A stretch of 64,000 bases of DNA from Cladorrhinum sp. PSN259 (GCA_033725935.1 MU867061.1:434001-498000), one strand, 5' to 3'; positions 9,701 to 20,300 are shown, numbered from the stretch's first letter. Numbers and translations are program-made. Notes: generated from the letters alone by a model not told the origin.

Positions 9701-12370
9701 TCACTTGGAGTGATAAACGGCCCAGTTGACCTCCTTGGTGAAGGCTTCGCTTCTCGTGGCGGTTCCCTGGCACTTCATATGCCCCATCGCCGCGACCCTT
9801 TTTACTCCATCAATCACCTTGGTGTGCCTGTCAATTGCAAGACGCAGGGTCTGTTGAATGTCCACGTTTCCAACCTTGGCGTCCCACCCTTCTTTTTCAT
9901 CCAATTGGGCACCAATCGCGCAGGTCCCGTGCGTCTTGAGCGTCTTTTGCACATCGCTCACCACCCACGTGTGCCCCTTGGCGGCATCCTTGATCAGCTC
10001 TTCGCAGTCCTCGACCAAGGGTGATCCGGCGCTCACTTGGTCAACATCATGAACGTACGTGGACCTGCAGTCGTCAGCCTGTCCGAGCTCGGCTTCTTCT
10101 GAGCGCTTCTTTTCCGTGTTCTTGCTGTGATAGACAGCCCAATCGACCGGAATACTGAAAGAGTCATCTTTCCCCCACCACTCCTGGCATTTCATGGTGC
10201 CCTTGGCTGCGACCTTGTTCACTCCGTTGACAATTTTGCTGTGAGCATCAATGGCGGCCCGGACGGCCTGACGCAGGTCCTCGTTCCCGACTTTGGCTGA
10301 GATATCGGGATCGCTCGATTGCGGGTGAGCAGTCACGCCAAAGGCGCAAGTTCCGTGAGTCTGAACTGTGAACTGTATGCCGGACTTGGCCTGCCAGCTG
10401 TTGGGGCCGTAAACGTCGTCGATCAACTTCTTGCAATCCTCAACCGTGGGAGAGCCATTGCTCAGCTCGTCTGCGGGATCAACAACCTGATCTCTGCAGT
10501 CGTCGATTCCGGCTTTTTCCGAAGCGCGTTTCGTCTTTGGCAGGTCAAGTGAGGTGGTATTTTGGGGCAGGGACTCGACTGTGCCATTGACATCGTTCTG
10601 ACCACCCTGTGCGAGCTCGAGATTCTTGACATGATAAATACCCCAGTTGACGGAGAACCAAGTCCTCTGGATAACCTCTCCTTCTTTCTGACACTGCATG
10701 GTGCCCTTGGCTGCCACCCTGTTGACTCCATTGATCTTTTTACTGTGAGCGTTGATGCCAGCCCAGATGACTTTGCGGATGTCGTCGTTCCCAATCTTGG
10801 CCGCTGTGAGGAGGTCTGATCCGACATTTTCGACACCAAAGGCGCAGGTTCCGCTGACCTTGAGTGTCTTTTGTTGGTGTCCGTATGCGTGCCAAGTGTT
10901 CTTACCGGCAACGCTGTCGGCCAGTTTGTAGCAATCGTCAACGAGAGGAGATCCATCACTCAGCTCATCTACAGGGTCGACGAGTTCGTTTTCGCAGTCA
11001 TTCGTCAGAGCGTCCCTCTCTGAGATCAGATCCGGCTCATCTCTGCGCTTGTGATTCTTGGAGTGGTAGAGGCCCCAAGTGACTCTTCCACCCCAGGGCT
11101 GGCATTGCATGTCCCCAGACCCGGAAACAATCTCGTCTCCGTTGCTATTCTTCCCAGTGTGGCTGTCAAATGCCCACTCGAGAACCTTGCGAATGTCGTC
11201 ATTCCCAACCCAAGCCTCAGTGCCAGGTGTGATATCGGTGCCGCCAAAGGCGCAGGTCCCATAAGTAATAAACGTGCGCTGGACGTACGACCACGGGAGA
11301 TACCAGCTGCCTTCGCCAGCAATGTTGTTGTACATGACCTCGCAATCTGATTTGAGGGGAGATGCATCGCTATTCTCGTCTTTTGAAGAGATGCTCCAGT
11401 CTACGCAGTCCCTGGCTTCTGAGGAAAGGGTGCTGTTGGGTTCCTTCGGTAAGGGTCCCGGCACATACCAGACACCGTTGCACTTGTACTGAGCATACTC
11501 CGGCATCACTTTCGGGCGTATTGGATCCGATGGTTCCCCAGGGCATTCATTGGCAGCGGCATGCCCAATATTGTTACGGGCGGAAAGCTCTGCAGGCCTG
11601 GGGGCATCATCATTCCTAGCGAAACTGCCACTGGACCCGGCTTTAGAATGGTAGACACCCCAGGTCATCTGCGCCCAGTCCGAGCTGAGGTCTATCTGGC
11701 AGTTCATGGTACCAGACGCCGCGACGATGGCGTCTCCCTTGCTGTTCTTGCCGGTGTGCTTGGCGAGGGCAGACTCGACATTTTGCTGGAGATCATCGTT
11801 CCCGACCTTGGCGTATCTTCCCTTCCAGAGGTTAGTAGCACCAAAGGCGCAGGTTCCCTTCTTCTTGAGGGTTCTCTGAGTACTGCCCCAAAGCCACCAG
11901 GTCCTTGGGTGCCCAAGCATGCTTTCGGCGAGAGCCTTGCAGTCGGACGCAAGAGGTGAACCGTCACTCAGTTCGTTGCTGTCGTTTGTGCTTTCGCTGG
12001 CGCAGTCGTTGGTTCGCTTTCCGAGTCGCTTTGGGGCAGCACTATCGGGAACCCACTGCCTTGCTGTCTCATTCCACAGGTAATTGCCCGATGCGAGCCA
12101 GACACCCTTCTTCAGTCGATGAGCGCTAGCTGGTACGCCTTCGGGCTTTGGGGGCTCCGGTTCGTCGTCGTTGTCATCGTCGTCGTCAGCATCGCCGTTG
12201 TCCACAGCAAGCTGGGATCCTGCCAGCTCGGAATTGGTGCCATAAAAGGATAGGGACGGGAACAGATCGGAATGGGAAGGAGGGCTGTCCACCGATGCGA
12301 CGGCAGGGGCGCCGTGGGAGATGGTGATTAAGCCACCAAGGGTCACAGCAATAGCGTTGGTGAACTTCAT
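9701..12370 (-). CDS. Secreted protein with five tandem Hce2 (Ecp2-like) modules
   Basis: This intronless frame encodes 889 residues. The start at 12370 is chosen because MKFTNAIAVTLGGLITISHG is a clear signal peptide; an in-frame Met 15 codons earlier would bury it. After an acidic, low-complexity stretch (about residues 55-75) come five copies of one module at residues 123-243, 322-438, 459-582, 625-750 and 768-889. Each copy has the Hce2 pattern: SPLxxDC, GTCAFG, a VGNxD box, a GxMxCQ box and WxxYHSK at the end. Each has four cysteines (first copy: C123, C144, C174, C224), suiting two disulfides. Hce2 is the domain of the Cladosporium Ecp2 effector, described as putative necrosis-inducing. 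Lys-Arg sites stand before copies 1, 3, 4 and 5. Family members usually have one Hce2 copy, alone or fused to a chitinase, so five copies is odd. The role (antagonism, self/non-self, host contact) is unknown. Confidence 0.85.
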   Translation of the reverse strand: MKFTNAIAVTLGGLITISHGAPAVASVDSPPSHSDLFPSLSFYGTNSELAGSQLAVDNGDADDDDDNDDEPEPPKPEGVPASAHRLKKGVWLASGNYLWNETARQWVPDSAAPKRLGKRTNDCASESTNDSNELSDGSPLASDCKALAESMLGHPRTWWLWGSTQRTLKKKGTCAFGATNLWKGRYAKVGNDDLQQNVESALAKHTGKNSKGDAIVAASGTMNCQIDLSSDWAQMTWGVYHSKAGSSGSFARNDDAPRPAELSARNNIGHAAANECPGEPSDPIRPKVMPEYAQYKCNGVWYVPGPLPKEPNSTLSSEARDCVDWSISSKDENSDASPLKSDCEVMYNNIAGEGSWYLPWSYVQRTFITYGTCAFGGTDITPGTEAWVGNDDIRKVLEWAFDSHTGKNSNGDEIVSGSGDMQCQPWGGRVTWGLYHSKNHKRRDEPDLISERDALTNDCENELVDPVDELSDGSPLVDDCYKLADSVAGKNTWHAYGHQQKTLKVSGTCAFGVENVGSDLLTAAKIGNDDIRKVIWAGINAHSKKINGVNRVAAKGTMQCQKEGEVIQRTWFSVNWGIYHVKNLELAQGGQNDVNGTVESLPQNTTSLDLPKTKRASEKAGIDDCRDQVVDPADELSNGSPTVEDCKKLIDDVYGPNSWQAKSGIQFTVQTHGTCAFGVTAHPQSSDPDISAKVGNEDLRQAVRAAIDAHSKIVNGVNKVAAKGTMKCQEWWGKDDSFSIPVDWAVYHSKNTEKKRSEEAELGQADDCRSTYVHDVDQVSAGSPLVEDCEELIKDAAKGHTWVVSDVQKTLKTHGTCAIGAQLDEKEGWDAKVGNVDIQQTLRLAIDRHTKVIDGVKRVAAMGHMKCQGTATRSEAFTKEVNWAVYHSK
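9704..12004 (-). repeat. Five-fold coding repeat (Hce2 modules)
   Basis: On the minus strand the modules occupy 12004-11642, 11407-11057, 10996-10625, 10498-10121 and 10069-9704, each about 350-380 bases. Copies 3, 4 and 5 share extra similarity: a DELS/DQVS-type lead-in before SPLV, and NGV-x-RVAAKGTM. This suggests that they arose by the most recent duplications. Copies 1 and 2 instead share HTGKNSxGD before the third box. The 1-2 linker is the longest and carries two extra cysteines (C276, C297) and a WYVPG motif that recalls the QWVPDS stretch ahead of copy 1. Confidence 0.85.
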
Positions 12371-12911
12371 TGGTGATGCTCGAATATAAAATGTTTGACG
12401 GTAGAAAAAGGACACCAGTTAGAGTAAGGGAATAGGCTCAATAAATAGATCAGACTCCCACCTCAGGGTAAGGCACCACAGGGCATCCTCCTTTGTGCGC
12501 ATGACCGACATGTTGCAGCATGTTCCCTACTCATCTGATAACTTTGTGTCGGACAAGAATATGTTGAGCCAGCTGAGACATGTGAAGTGGAGTTCTTTGC
12601 CCGTTGGGCAGAGTTCCCAACGTTGGTTGCCTTTCCTTCACCGGTATTGGCACGTATCAGAGATGTGATCGGATGGCGGCAAAGTGCAAAGGGGGAGAGG
12701 AGGTGCTCTTTTGCTATCAAATCGGAAATCCGGCAGACGGGAGTACACCAGTTTCTCGTTTTAAACTTTAGCGATATCCGAACTGTAAAATTAAATGAGA
12801 GAATCCTCGGGCAAACTCTAAACGGGAGAAAAAGTAACTGGCATAAAAAAAAACATTCCATTGAAATGTTCTGACTTTCTTGATAAGTGAAAAAAAGAAA
12901 AACAAAACAAA
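12371..12911. other. Intergenic region upstream of the Hce2-repeat gene
   Basis: This region holds the promoter and leader of the Hce2-repeat gene and the 3' flank of tRNA-Thr. T-rich runs on the minus strand at about 12890-12910 can end RNA polymerase III transcription of the tRNA. No coding region is seen. Confidence 0.6.
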
Positions 12912-12994
12912 TGCCCCCACGCGGGATTGAACCGCGGACCTCATCATGTCGTCAGGAATACGAGTGATGCGCTCTACCACTGAGCTATACGGGC
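12912..12994 (-). tRNA. tRNA-Thr (anticodon CGT), with intron
   Basis: Read on the minus strand, the cloverleaf is complete. The acceptor GCCCGTA pairs with TGGGGGC with one mismatch and has discriminator A. The D arm is GCTC/GAGC, the anticodon stem CATCA/TGATG, and the T arm CGCGG/CCGCG with loop TTCAATC. The anticodon loop reads C-T-CGT-A, then an 11-nt intron (TTCCTGACGAC), then A38. Without the intron the tRNA is 72 nt. It reads the Thr codon ACG. Confidence 0.92.
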
Positions 12995-13848
12995 TGTTGA
13001 GTTGATCTGATTTATTGTTTGTCGACTGAGACTAACTGCCTCCGACGGTAGCTGTGATGGCGGGAAAACAATAATGATAAGAGTTCGGTATTATTATTTA
13101 TTTCTCCAAAAACATTCAAGGAGGATTGGCTGCCTACTGAGTATCTCAAGCTTACCTTCACTTCTCCCTGAGAATTGATCTCCCCAAAAGCTTCGACGTT
13201 CAGCTTAGCGCTTCAAAGGCTTCAAAGCTCCCCCTGGCAGGAGACGGAAATATGAAAAGATTGCTCAAAAGGTCCGTGGACTTTCAACTACCATAGTTAC
13301 CATTTCTGTCAGAGTTGACACAACTGTTGAACTGACCAAGCTCAATCTCATTGTTAGGTGTAAAACTCACCATTCCTCTCGCAAAAGCCTGTAGTATAGT
13401 GGCATGACATGTTTCGCATGGCATTAAATCATGGTTTGTTTGATACACCTTCTACTGCTCTCTCATTTCTCCTTTTTCTGGTGGTGGTGGTGGTGTGATT
13501 GTCTCTTCAACATCCGTCTGTCGTGTAACAGAAACTGATATGCCGCCATTGGCGATTGGCCATCATGCAAGAACGGCACGCACTCAGGATACAGAGGGAC
13601 GTCCTTGCCGATTGCCCAGCTCGGACAAAAAGTTGATATAGGCTATACTAAATCTCACATGCACATAAAAACTATCTTCCGAACATTCACTGGCAGTTCC
13701 TTATATTTCCGGTGAGGGGCTTCAAGTTCAAACTTTCAACTCATTCCGCTTTCTTCTCATTCTTCATCAACACAACTCCATTCCCCACCAGGATCCCCCC
13801 CAAAAAAATCCACCATCTCAAGATATTAAAAGAAAGAAGAAGAAAAAA
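12995..13848. other. Intergenic region upstream of the cupin gene
   Basis: This stretch of about 850 bases holds a GGT run near 13480-13497 and CT/CA-rich leader sequence just before the cupin start. No gene is recognised. Confidence 0.6.
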
Positions 13849-14451
13849 ATGTCCTCCTCAATCTCCTCCGCAAAAGACGACCACCCCATCATCTCCCTCC
13901 TCCCCGCTCCAACCCGCCACACAACAACCCACGACCCCTCAACCGGCCGCGCCCTCTTTACTACCCCTTCGCAATTCCCTTCCTCCCCCGCTCCCTACGG
14001 AGGCGTAGGAATGGTGGTCCACGACCTGTACAAAACCTTTACCACCCCATTCACCATGACAGACGAGCACGACATTCACGCTATGCAATCCCACCCTGTT
14101 CGTCCCTCGGAAGATACCATCTGGTTTCCTGCAACCCGCGAGACGCTGGTGCGGTACTGCGATTGGGCGCCTGGGAGTACCTTCCCGTTTCACAGGACTG
14201 AAACCATTGATTTTGGTGTTGTGACGAGTGGTGAGATGGAGCTGACCGTTGGTGACAGCGAGGACGATGAGAAGAAGGAGACGAGGACGCTAAAGGTCGG
14301 TGATGTTGTTATTCAGAGAGGGACGATGCATGCTTGGCGGAATGCTAGTGAGACTGAGTGGGCGAGGGTTGTTTTCTTTCTTATCGGAGCTGAGCCGGTT
14401 CATGTTGCCGGCGAGGATAAGAAGGCGGTGTATCCGTGGTCGAAAGTGTAG
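13849..14451 (+). CDS. Cupin-domain protein
   Basis: A single exon encodes 200 residues. The small beta-barrel cupin fold is seen in the C-terminal half. The first cupin motif is PFHRTETIDFGVVTSGEMEL, where His, Glu and a second polar residue would hold a metal. The second is GDVVIQRGTMHAWRN, with the usual G-x5-PxG-like turn and conserved His and Asn. The family spans dioxygenases, isomerases and binding proteins; this stand-alone form is widespread in ascomycetes and its reaction is unknown. The N-terminal half (residues 30-90) resembles the leader of similar fungal cupins, including a long loop with DLYKTFTTPFTMTDEHD. The last 71 bases of the coding region overlap the end of the HET gene on the opposite strand. 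Confidence 0.88.
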   Translation: MSSSISSAKDDHPIISLLPAPTRHTTTHDPSTGRALFTTPSQFPSSPAPYGGVGMVVHDLYKTFTTPFTMTDEHDIHAMQSHPVRPSEDTIWFPATRETLVRYCDWAPGSTFPFHRTETIDFGVVTSGEMELTVGDSEDDEKKETRTLKVGDVVIQRGTMHAWRNASETEWARVVFFLIGAEPVHVAGEDKKAVYPWSKV

Positions 14452-16351
14452 CGGTATAACGCGAATAAGAATTCGGAGGTCTTAGGCGGCCCCTGGGAGT
14501 CCTGCCGATGAGTGAGGTGGAAAACCCTTGTCCTCCTAGACCTGCTTCTCTTCTTGGGTAAACCGCAATTTCACAATTGCGGTAAAACCGTGTCAGATAA
14601 TAGTTTATAATCATCTTGACTCCCTTGCCGCACGTGTCCGTCGGCACTCGGATTTCCAGCACTCTACGCTCAAGATAGTTCCAATCGAGAGTCTCGTTCT
14701 TGAACCAGGCACGGATCAGTTCCCCCACTCGGGTGATCATCTTATAGTCGTTAGCGCTAGTCCCGGTATTTACTGCGTTGAAAATAGCCTTGGTGTGCTC
14801 ATCCTCATCCTGATCGGAGAATAAAATAGCAGAAGGTCCCAATTCCGAAGATGGCGAAGGTAGCCCGTTAAAATAGCCACAAACCAAAACACAAGTGCAA
14901 ACATGAAGCCCGTGGTATTTCAGGTTAAACTTTAATAGACCGGCGAATGTCTCATAGAGATCTGGCGCACAAGCGTCGTGGTGTTCAGGTTCCATCGTCA
15001 AAAAATAGCCGCCTCCGGATTCCGGGACCCATTGAGTTTCGGGCGCCGCGACAGGTGAACTAACTGAATACCAGCCATCTTTCTGTCGAGAGACGCCACG
15101 GGGGACGTGAAAAGTAAAGTCAATGTACATTCGCCCCCTGCGCTCCTGTAAGATCTGGTCCTTCGCTTCCGGTCGTAGGAACTTGTGGAGATAAATGGTG
15201 TTTTTCTCGGTTGAGTAGTTTGCTCTATCTGAGGTGTAAAAGAGCTTGTCTGGCTGCAGTCGAACATACTTTCCGAATGTTGCTTTGGTGAGAAAAATTC
15301 CAATCCATTCCAGTTCGCCTGGGTTCTTTGCCGTTGTCCGTCGGACGCATGACAAGTTCATGATGCATTTCAGGTCCTCAGTTTCTCCAAGCTCGGCCTT
15401 CAATTTGACTCCATTGTTTGTCATAGAGAACGTGTCAAAAGCCGGATCGAGTGGGTTTCTGAATCTCATAATGTCACCACAGTTTGCGAATCCTCGGGGT
15501 GAGCTTGCCAAGATCCCACTAAATTCGTGGAAGTTTTCCAGGACAGATCCCGGGCCGCTCAAGTACTCAGCCGGTTCAAATGTGTTTGCTGTTGATGGAC
15601 CTCGAGACTCAATCCAGGCAAACATCGATAGGTCATCAGTCTCTTTTGCAATTTCCTCTTGTAACCGGATGAACGCTCGATCACCCTCTCCATACAACAT
15701 TGGCATGTTGACGCTGAAAATGCCCAGAAGACAGTAGGCCATGTCCTCAACCCTCGTAGTCTGCCTCCTTGATGCCCAAGACATTCTTCGCGCCACCGGA
15801 AGAGCAGAGAGCCTTTTGTTATCCAGGAGAATAGTCTTGTCTATGCCTGTAACCCGCGAGAGTGAGTCGACCAGACTGGATTTGTTTCCGCAGTGTCTCC
15901 AGCTTCGAGTGTAGAATTCCACTTCTTGGGGTGCAATGAGCTCCTGGAGCGTCCATCCACGGGTGAACCATCGATATGTAACATCTTTAGAGAGCCAGGA
16001 AAAATCAACGTCAGAGCCCGGCAACACAAGATCCTCTATGTATGCAAAGCAGACAGAGGACCAGCGATACCAGTTGAACATGGAATTGATCGCCTCGCTC
16101 AGTTCGGCGCTGCTAGATTTGTCGATGCAGCATGTGTCGACCCAGGCGTAGTGCAGGCCTCGAGACTTTGCGAGCTCGCAGGTCTTTTCGATTTTGGCAA
16201 AGCCGCGTTTCTGTTTCCTTCTTTCCGGGTCGGCAAACTCTTGAAAGGACACTTCTTCTGCTCCCCAGGTATGCGATAGAATTGCATATTTCTCATCCTC
16301 CGGGTAGAAGACCTGTTCCAGGCACATGGTAGTCGTGTTGATGAGCCACAT
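14381..16351 (-). CDS. HET-domain (heterokaryon incompatibility-type) protein
   Basis: A single exon encodes 656 residues. The N-terminal HET domain is plain. It opens MWLINTTTMCLEQV with YAILSHTWGAEEVSFQEF, then WVDTCCIDKSSSAELSEAINSM, RGWTLQELIAP, and RMSWASRRQTTRVEDMAYCLLGIF, ending MPMLYGEGDRAFIRLQEEI. HET proteins act in self/non-self recognition after hyphal fusion, where a mismatch triggers cell death. Many paralogues exist per genome and most have no proven role. The C-terminal 400 residues have no repeat domain (no WD40 or ankyrin) and no recognised fold. The last 37 residues are basic and Pro-rich and overlap the cupin gene, so the true 3' end may differ if an unseen intron exists. 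Confidence 0.88.
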   Translation of the reverse strand: MWLINTTTMCLEQVFYPEDEKYAILSHTWGAEEVSFQEFADPERRKQKRGFAKIEKTCELAKSRGLHYAWVDTCCIDKSSSAELSEAINSMFNWYRWSSVCFAYIEDLVLPGSDVDFSWLSKDVTYRWFTRGWTLQELIAPQEVEFYTRSWRHCGNKSSLVDSLSRVTGIDKTILLDNKRLSALPVARRMSWASRRQTTRVEDMAYCLLGIFSVNMPMLYGEGDRAFIRLQEEIAKETDDLSMFAWIESRGPSTANTFEPAEYLSGPGSVLENFHEFSGILASSPRGFANCGDIMRFRNPLDPAFDTFSMTNNGVKLKAELGETEDLKCIMNLSCVRRTTAKNPGELEWIGIFLTKATFGKYVRLQPDKLFYTSDRANYSTEKNTIYLHKFLRPEAKDQILQERRGRMYIDFTFHVPRGVSRQKDGWYSVSSPVAAPETQWVPESGGGYFLTMEPEHHDACAPDLYETFAGLLKFNLKYHGLHVCTCVLVCGYFNGLPSPSSELGPSAILFSDQDEDEHTKAIFNAVNTGTSANDYKMITRVGELIRAWFKNETLDWNYLERRVLEIRVPTDTCGKGVKMIINYYLTRFYRNCEIAVYPRREAGLGGQGFSTSLIGRTPRGRLRPPNSYSRYTATLSTTDTPPSYPRRQHEPAQLR

Positions 16352-17248
16352 TTTGATGGAATGAGAAGACGTTCAATGAGCTTGGTCGCAACTGATGAAG
16401 GCTCGGTGAAGTGTGTGAAGAATGAAAATCTGGACCCGAGGCGGGGAAGGTGCAGCTAGGCATCCAACTTCGGGATGGCGCAAGGCGCATTGAGCTGAGA
16501 GCCAACCATACGGTCCAGTTGTTCATCGATAGGTTTATTGGGGTCCATTGTGAGTATTCTCCCGTCAAACTGAGAGGTCAGTAAGTTGCGGAACTAAAGT
16601 TTGCGAAAAGATAAGTAACTCACTGCTTTGACCAGAGACGAACGTATCAGTGGAGCCCCGTTAATCATAAGCCCAAGCACAGGTCAACCGGGGAAATAAA
16701 CTTGGCATCAAAACTGGAATACAACCAAGAAAAGAGATGAGCCAAATGAGAAATGGTTCATTTGGTTGAAGCAGACTGGGCTAAAAAGCACTGGAAGTTT
16801 CGACCCTGAAAATTCCCAATGCGGACGGGAATAACGAGAGCTGCTCTTTCGGAAAGCACCACCCAACCAGAACTTAACCAGACCACAAAGAGCAGGCGCC
16901 CAACTGAGCCATGTTTGAGAGGCGTTTCGTAGTTACCCTACTGTAAATACGCTGTAAAATATTGCGCTCAGGTACCTATTCTTCTTCTGAGAAAATAACT
17001 TACCCCTTAAGTAAATCCATCAAGGGTTACCGAAGCAAAATATTAAACAGGAGAGTCGACTCGACTCAGTATAACGCACAAAGTCAAAACTCCCAATGGT
17101 ATTAAAGCAAAAATATCAGAAAGAGAGACAAAGGGAAAAGTTTAAGACTGACAGCAATCATCATGACGTTTGCATACCTTTTGATCCATATGAAGCAACC
17201 ATCAGATTCTCGCCGTCACTAATTACAAGGAAATGATTAGCGAAGCCT
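16352..17248. other. Intergenic region upstream of the HET gene
   Basis: This region of about 900 bases is the promoter side of the HET gene and the 5' flank of tRNA-Lys. The only open frame of note (16293-16568, minus) overlaps the HET start and looks random. Nothing else is recognised. Confidence 0.6.
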
Positions 17249-17338
17249 GCCCGGCTAGCTCAATCGGTAGAGCGTGAGACTCTTAACGGGGTTCTCCGGT
17301 AAATCTCAAGGTTGTGGGTTCGACCCCCACGTCGGGCT
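17249..17338 (+). tRNA. tRNA-Lys (anticodon CTT), with intron
   Basis: The acceptor GCCCGGC pairs with GTCGGGC. The D arm is GCTC/GAGC, the anticodon stem TGAGA/TCTCA, and the T arm GTGGG/CCCAC with loop TTCGACC. The anticodon loop reads C-T-CTT-A, followed by a 17-nt intron (ACGGGGTTCTCCGGTAA) and A38. The discriminator is T, as in yeast tRNA-Lys(CTT). A T run follows at about 17370. Confidence 0.95.
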
Positions 17339-20300
17339 CAATTCCCGTCTGAATCCCTTCAGCAACATTTTTTTATGTCATTTAGTAAATGTTATTCGTT
17401 TCTTTCAATTGCTGTCAATTCATGTTGATGTGTCTTTTTTTTCTTTTTTCTTTTTTCTCTTTTTTTACTGATGCTAAATATTTCGACTGTTGACAGCTTT
17501 TTCCTTTTGCAGAGAATGTTTGTATCACGTCGGGTGGTGATTCTTCCTGTCATGTCTCCGAACCCTCTCATCCGAAACGGTATCGTCCATGTGACGAAGC
17601 CTGGTCGTGTAGCGTATTTGGTTCGATTCCAAATGGCGCTGGTACAATGTGGTGTGGCGGTACGCTTCCTTCCATGGTTGGCATAGATCCTTGTCCAGGA
17701 AGGGCATTTAACACTTTTGAAGTTGAGTTTTGTATTCACAGTTCGTGCCGCTCTATCCGGTTTAAAGTCACAACATCCAATGAATGGAACCCAAATACTC
17801 AAATGTCATGAAATTCTGACGTACCGACTTGGCTGCAGGTCTTGCCCGAATCTGGCCAGCCACACACTGCGGATGGCCCTCCAGATCTGCATCATAATGG
17901 GATAATACTCTCGTCAAATGGGTCGAGGGCTATGAAGAAGTGTTGCTGCCCATGTAGGAAAGAGACTTGTTATCAATCGATTTCGAGACTGATGGATTCA
18001 CCCGGGAACTTTCCTCGATCTCTGCCATCTGGTATTGGACACCAATCTGCAAAGGAACTGGTTCTCGAGGCCTCCCGGAATATATCTTCGATTTCCCGGG
18101 ACCTTGGCGCTCGGTATCAGTGCCTTGGAAGTAGGATATAACAAGATCTCAATCCTTCTTGAATGATTCGTCAGTCCTGGGGAGAGGCCCGTTTAAATGC
18201 GCGGCATGTGTAACACGCCATTGATCTTGCATCATCTTCCCAGATGCTATTGTGGCAAAGTGGCTTCATCTAGAGTTGACGGAAACTTTTTGATTACGAC
18301 CAGGCAACCCTGAAGCGGTGAGGCTGCTGGATATGCGATGTTGATCACGGCGGTTCCGGGTCGGTATCATGTCCTCTTATTGTTGTTGTTGTTAGTGCTG
18401 TGGCTCCTGTTGTAGTTGTGGCGAAATTGAATGGTTTTCGGTCGGCTGTGGCGGTGCAACAACAAAACCCACGACCAAAATCCGGTTTCAATGCCTGTGA
18501 ATGCCAAGTGCAACGAACGGTCTAGAACCAGTGGTTGGGAGACTTTTTGCCATTCACTATCATTGTCGGTGAAACACCTCGCGGGTCGGAGATGTTTCTC
18601 GGGCAACGGTGGGTTCCCTTCTCGAGCTTGTGCAGGGAGCATGTCCAGAAATGGACGCCAACCGACAGTTTGGAAAAAGATGCATGTGCTTTAGTTGGCC
18701 GCGTGGGACGTGACTTGCTGCGGTGCAACCATTTGTGAGGTATTGCCTTGTCGCCTGGAAAGAGCTGAGGAAAGAACTTGAAAGAGCGAGGACGATTTCT
18801 CCACTGATGGGACCCGCGACGCTAGTTGGTCTCGCGCAAAACTTTCCACCAGCAAGAGGTTCTAACCGTTTGCGGTCGTCCCATCATGGATACTTTTCTC
18901 TCAACAGTCCGGGAGAAAACCGGCGATCTCCGCTGTTGAGGATACCGTCCCTCTCTTCAGTTGTACTTTTGGTCTTGGTTTGTTTGGTCCACCGTGTTGG
19001 TTTGGTTGGGAGATCTCGGGCAGCGGGGCAGGCATAAGCTCGGTAGGGCGGAAGTGGACGAGGAGGAGATTTGCTTTTTTGGCTTTCCTTGGAAAGGCAC
19101 TTCAGGGGTCCTGACATGGGGTGGGGTTCTGCGGTGCGACGGGACGGGACCGATTTTCGTGGAGGGGCTGATGCATCAGATGATTGAGTGATCTGAATGG
19201 TACCACCACTACCAACAACGGGAGCTCCATTCCCACTGACGGCTTGGCTCGAAAAAGATAGAAGTCAATAATTATGTACTTGCGGTATACGACGCAGTTT
19301 CTACTTACCTTAGCACGCTGTGGACAAAAAACCGGCATTTAGACTGGTGTAGTCACTGCAAAGGTATACAACCACCAAGATCAGCATTTCCTCTGGCCAC
19401 AACTGTGCCTCTGGATATCTTTTTTCCACAAATCTTGAATCTATATCTTTGATCTTTGTATTGATTGGGAAGTAAAGACGATTTTGGCAGACTTTTTGCG
19501 CCGCGAAAGGTGGTGTTTAGTGGTGCCTCTGTATTGCGGTACCGATTATTTAAAGACGGAATATCCCACCAGTCGTATAAAAAAAGCTGACAATTTTTTT
19601 ATTTTATTTTTCTCATCAGGTTGCGATAGGCCTGCGTCTCATATGCCGTTGACTCCCGTTGGATTCATGGAAACTCCCGATGGATTTCTTCCGTCTGCAA
19701 GATCTCAAATTTCATGCTTCAGAAGGCGCTCTTGGTTCCTATCGTACCCCGCACAAATCGAGATTGGTTGGTAGGTCGGTATCGCCCACGGGGAACGCGA
19801 TTGCTGGGGCCAAGTGAGGCTTTCCGTCAGTGTCCAACTTTTTCTGCTCTCTCGCTTTTTGGTAGATCTCCGAATTTGACTCTCGTAGCGATCGACACTG
19901 TGGCTAACCTCAGCCCTCTTTGGCAATGAACGCGCAAGCGGCCACACTTGCCATCCCCAAGGTGAGAGAGAGAGAGAGAGAGAGAGTAAGAGGAAGGAAC
20001 GGTGGAAACCCTTGATAGGCCCGAGGTTTTGGATTTCAAGGGATCCTCTTTCTGGGGTCACCCTCACTTCCAGATGTAAGCGCCGCGTGCCGCGCTGGCC
20101 AATCAGGAGGCGAACGGAGCATTTGCTCCGGGCGACATGCCTTGAGGTACCACAATTCCGCTCCGTGGTGGTGGAAGACTCAGGTAGCAGGAAAAAGAAG
20201 ACTGCGAATTGCGGATGCACCGAATATATACCGCTTTGCAGGGGGACAATGGCTGGTCTGTCTTTTTCGGGTTCGGATCCCATCGGTCAAAGCCCATCCT

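Noticed and set aside
7893..12370. Secondary-metabolite cluster around the ToxD-like reductase
   Set aside because: No synthase, transferase or cluster regulator lies near it; the neighbours are a GNAT enzyme and a repeat-module secreted protein.
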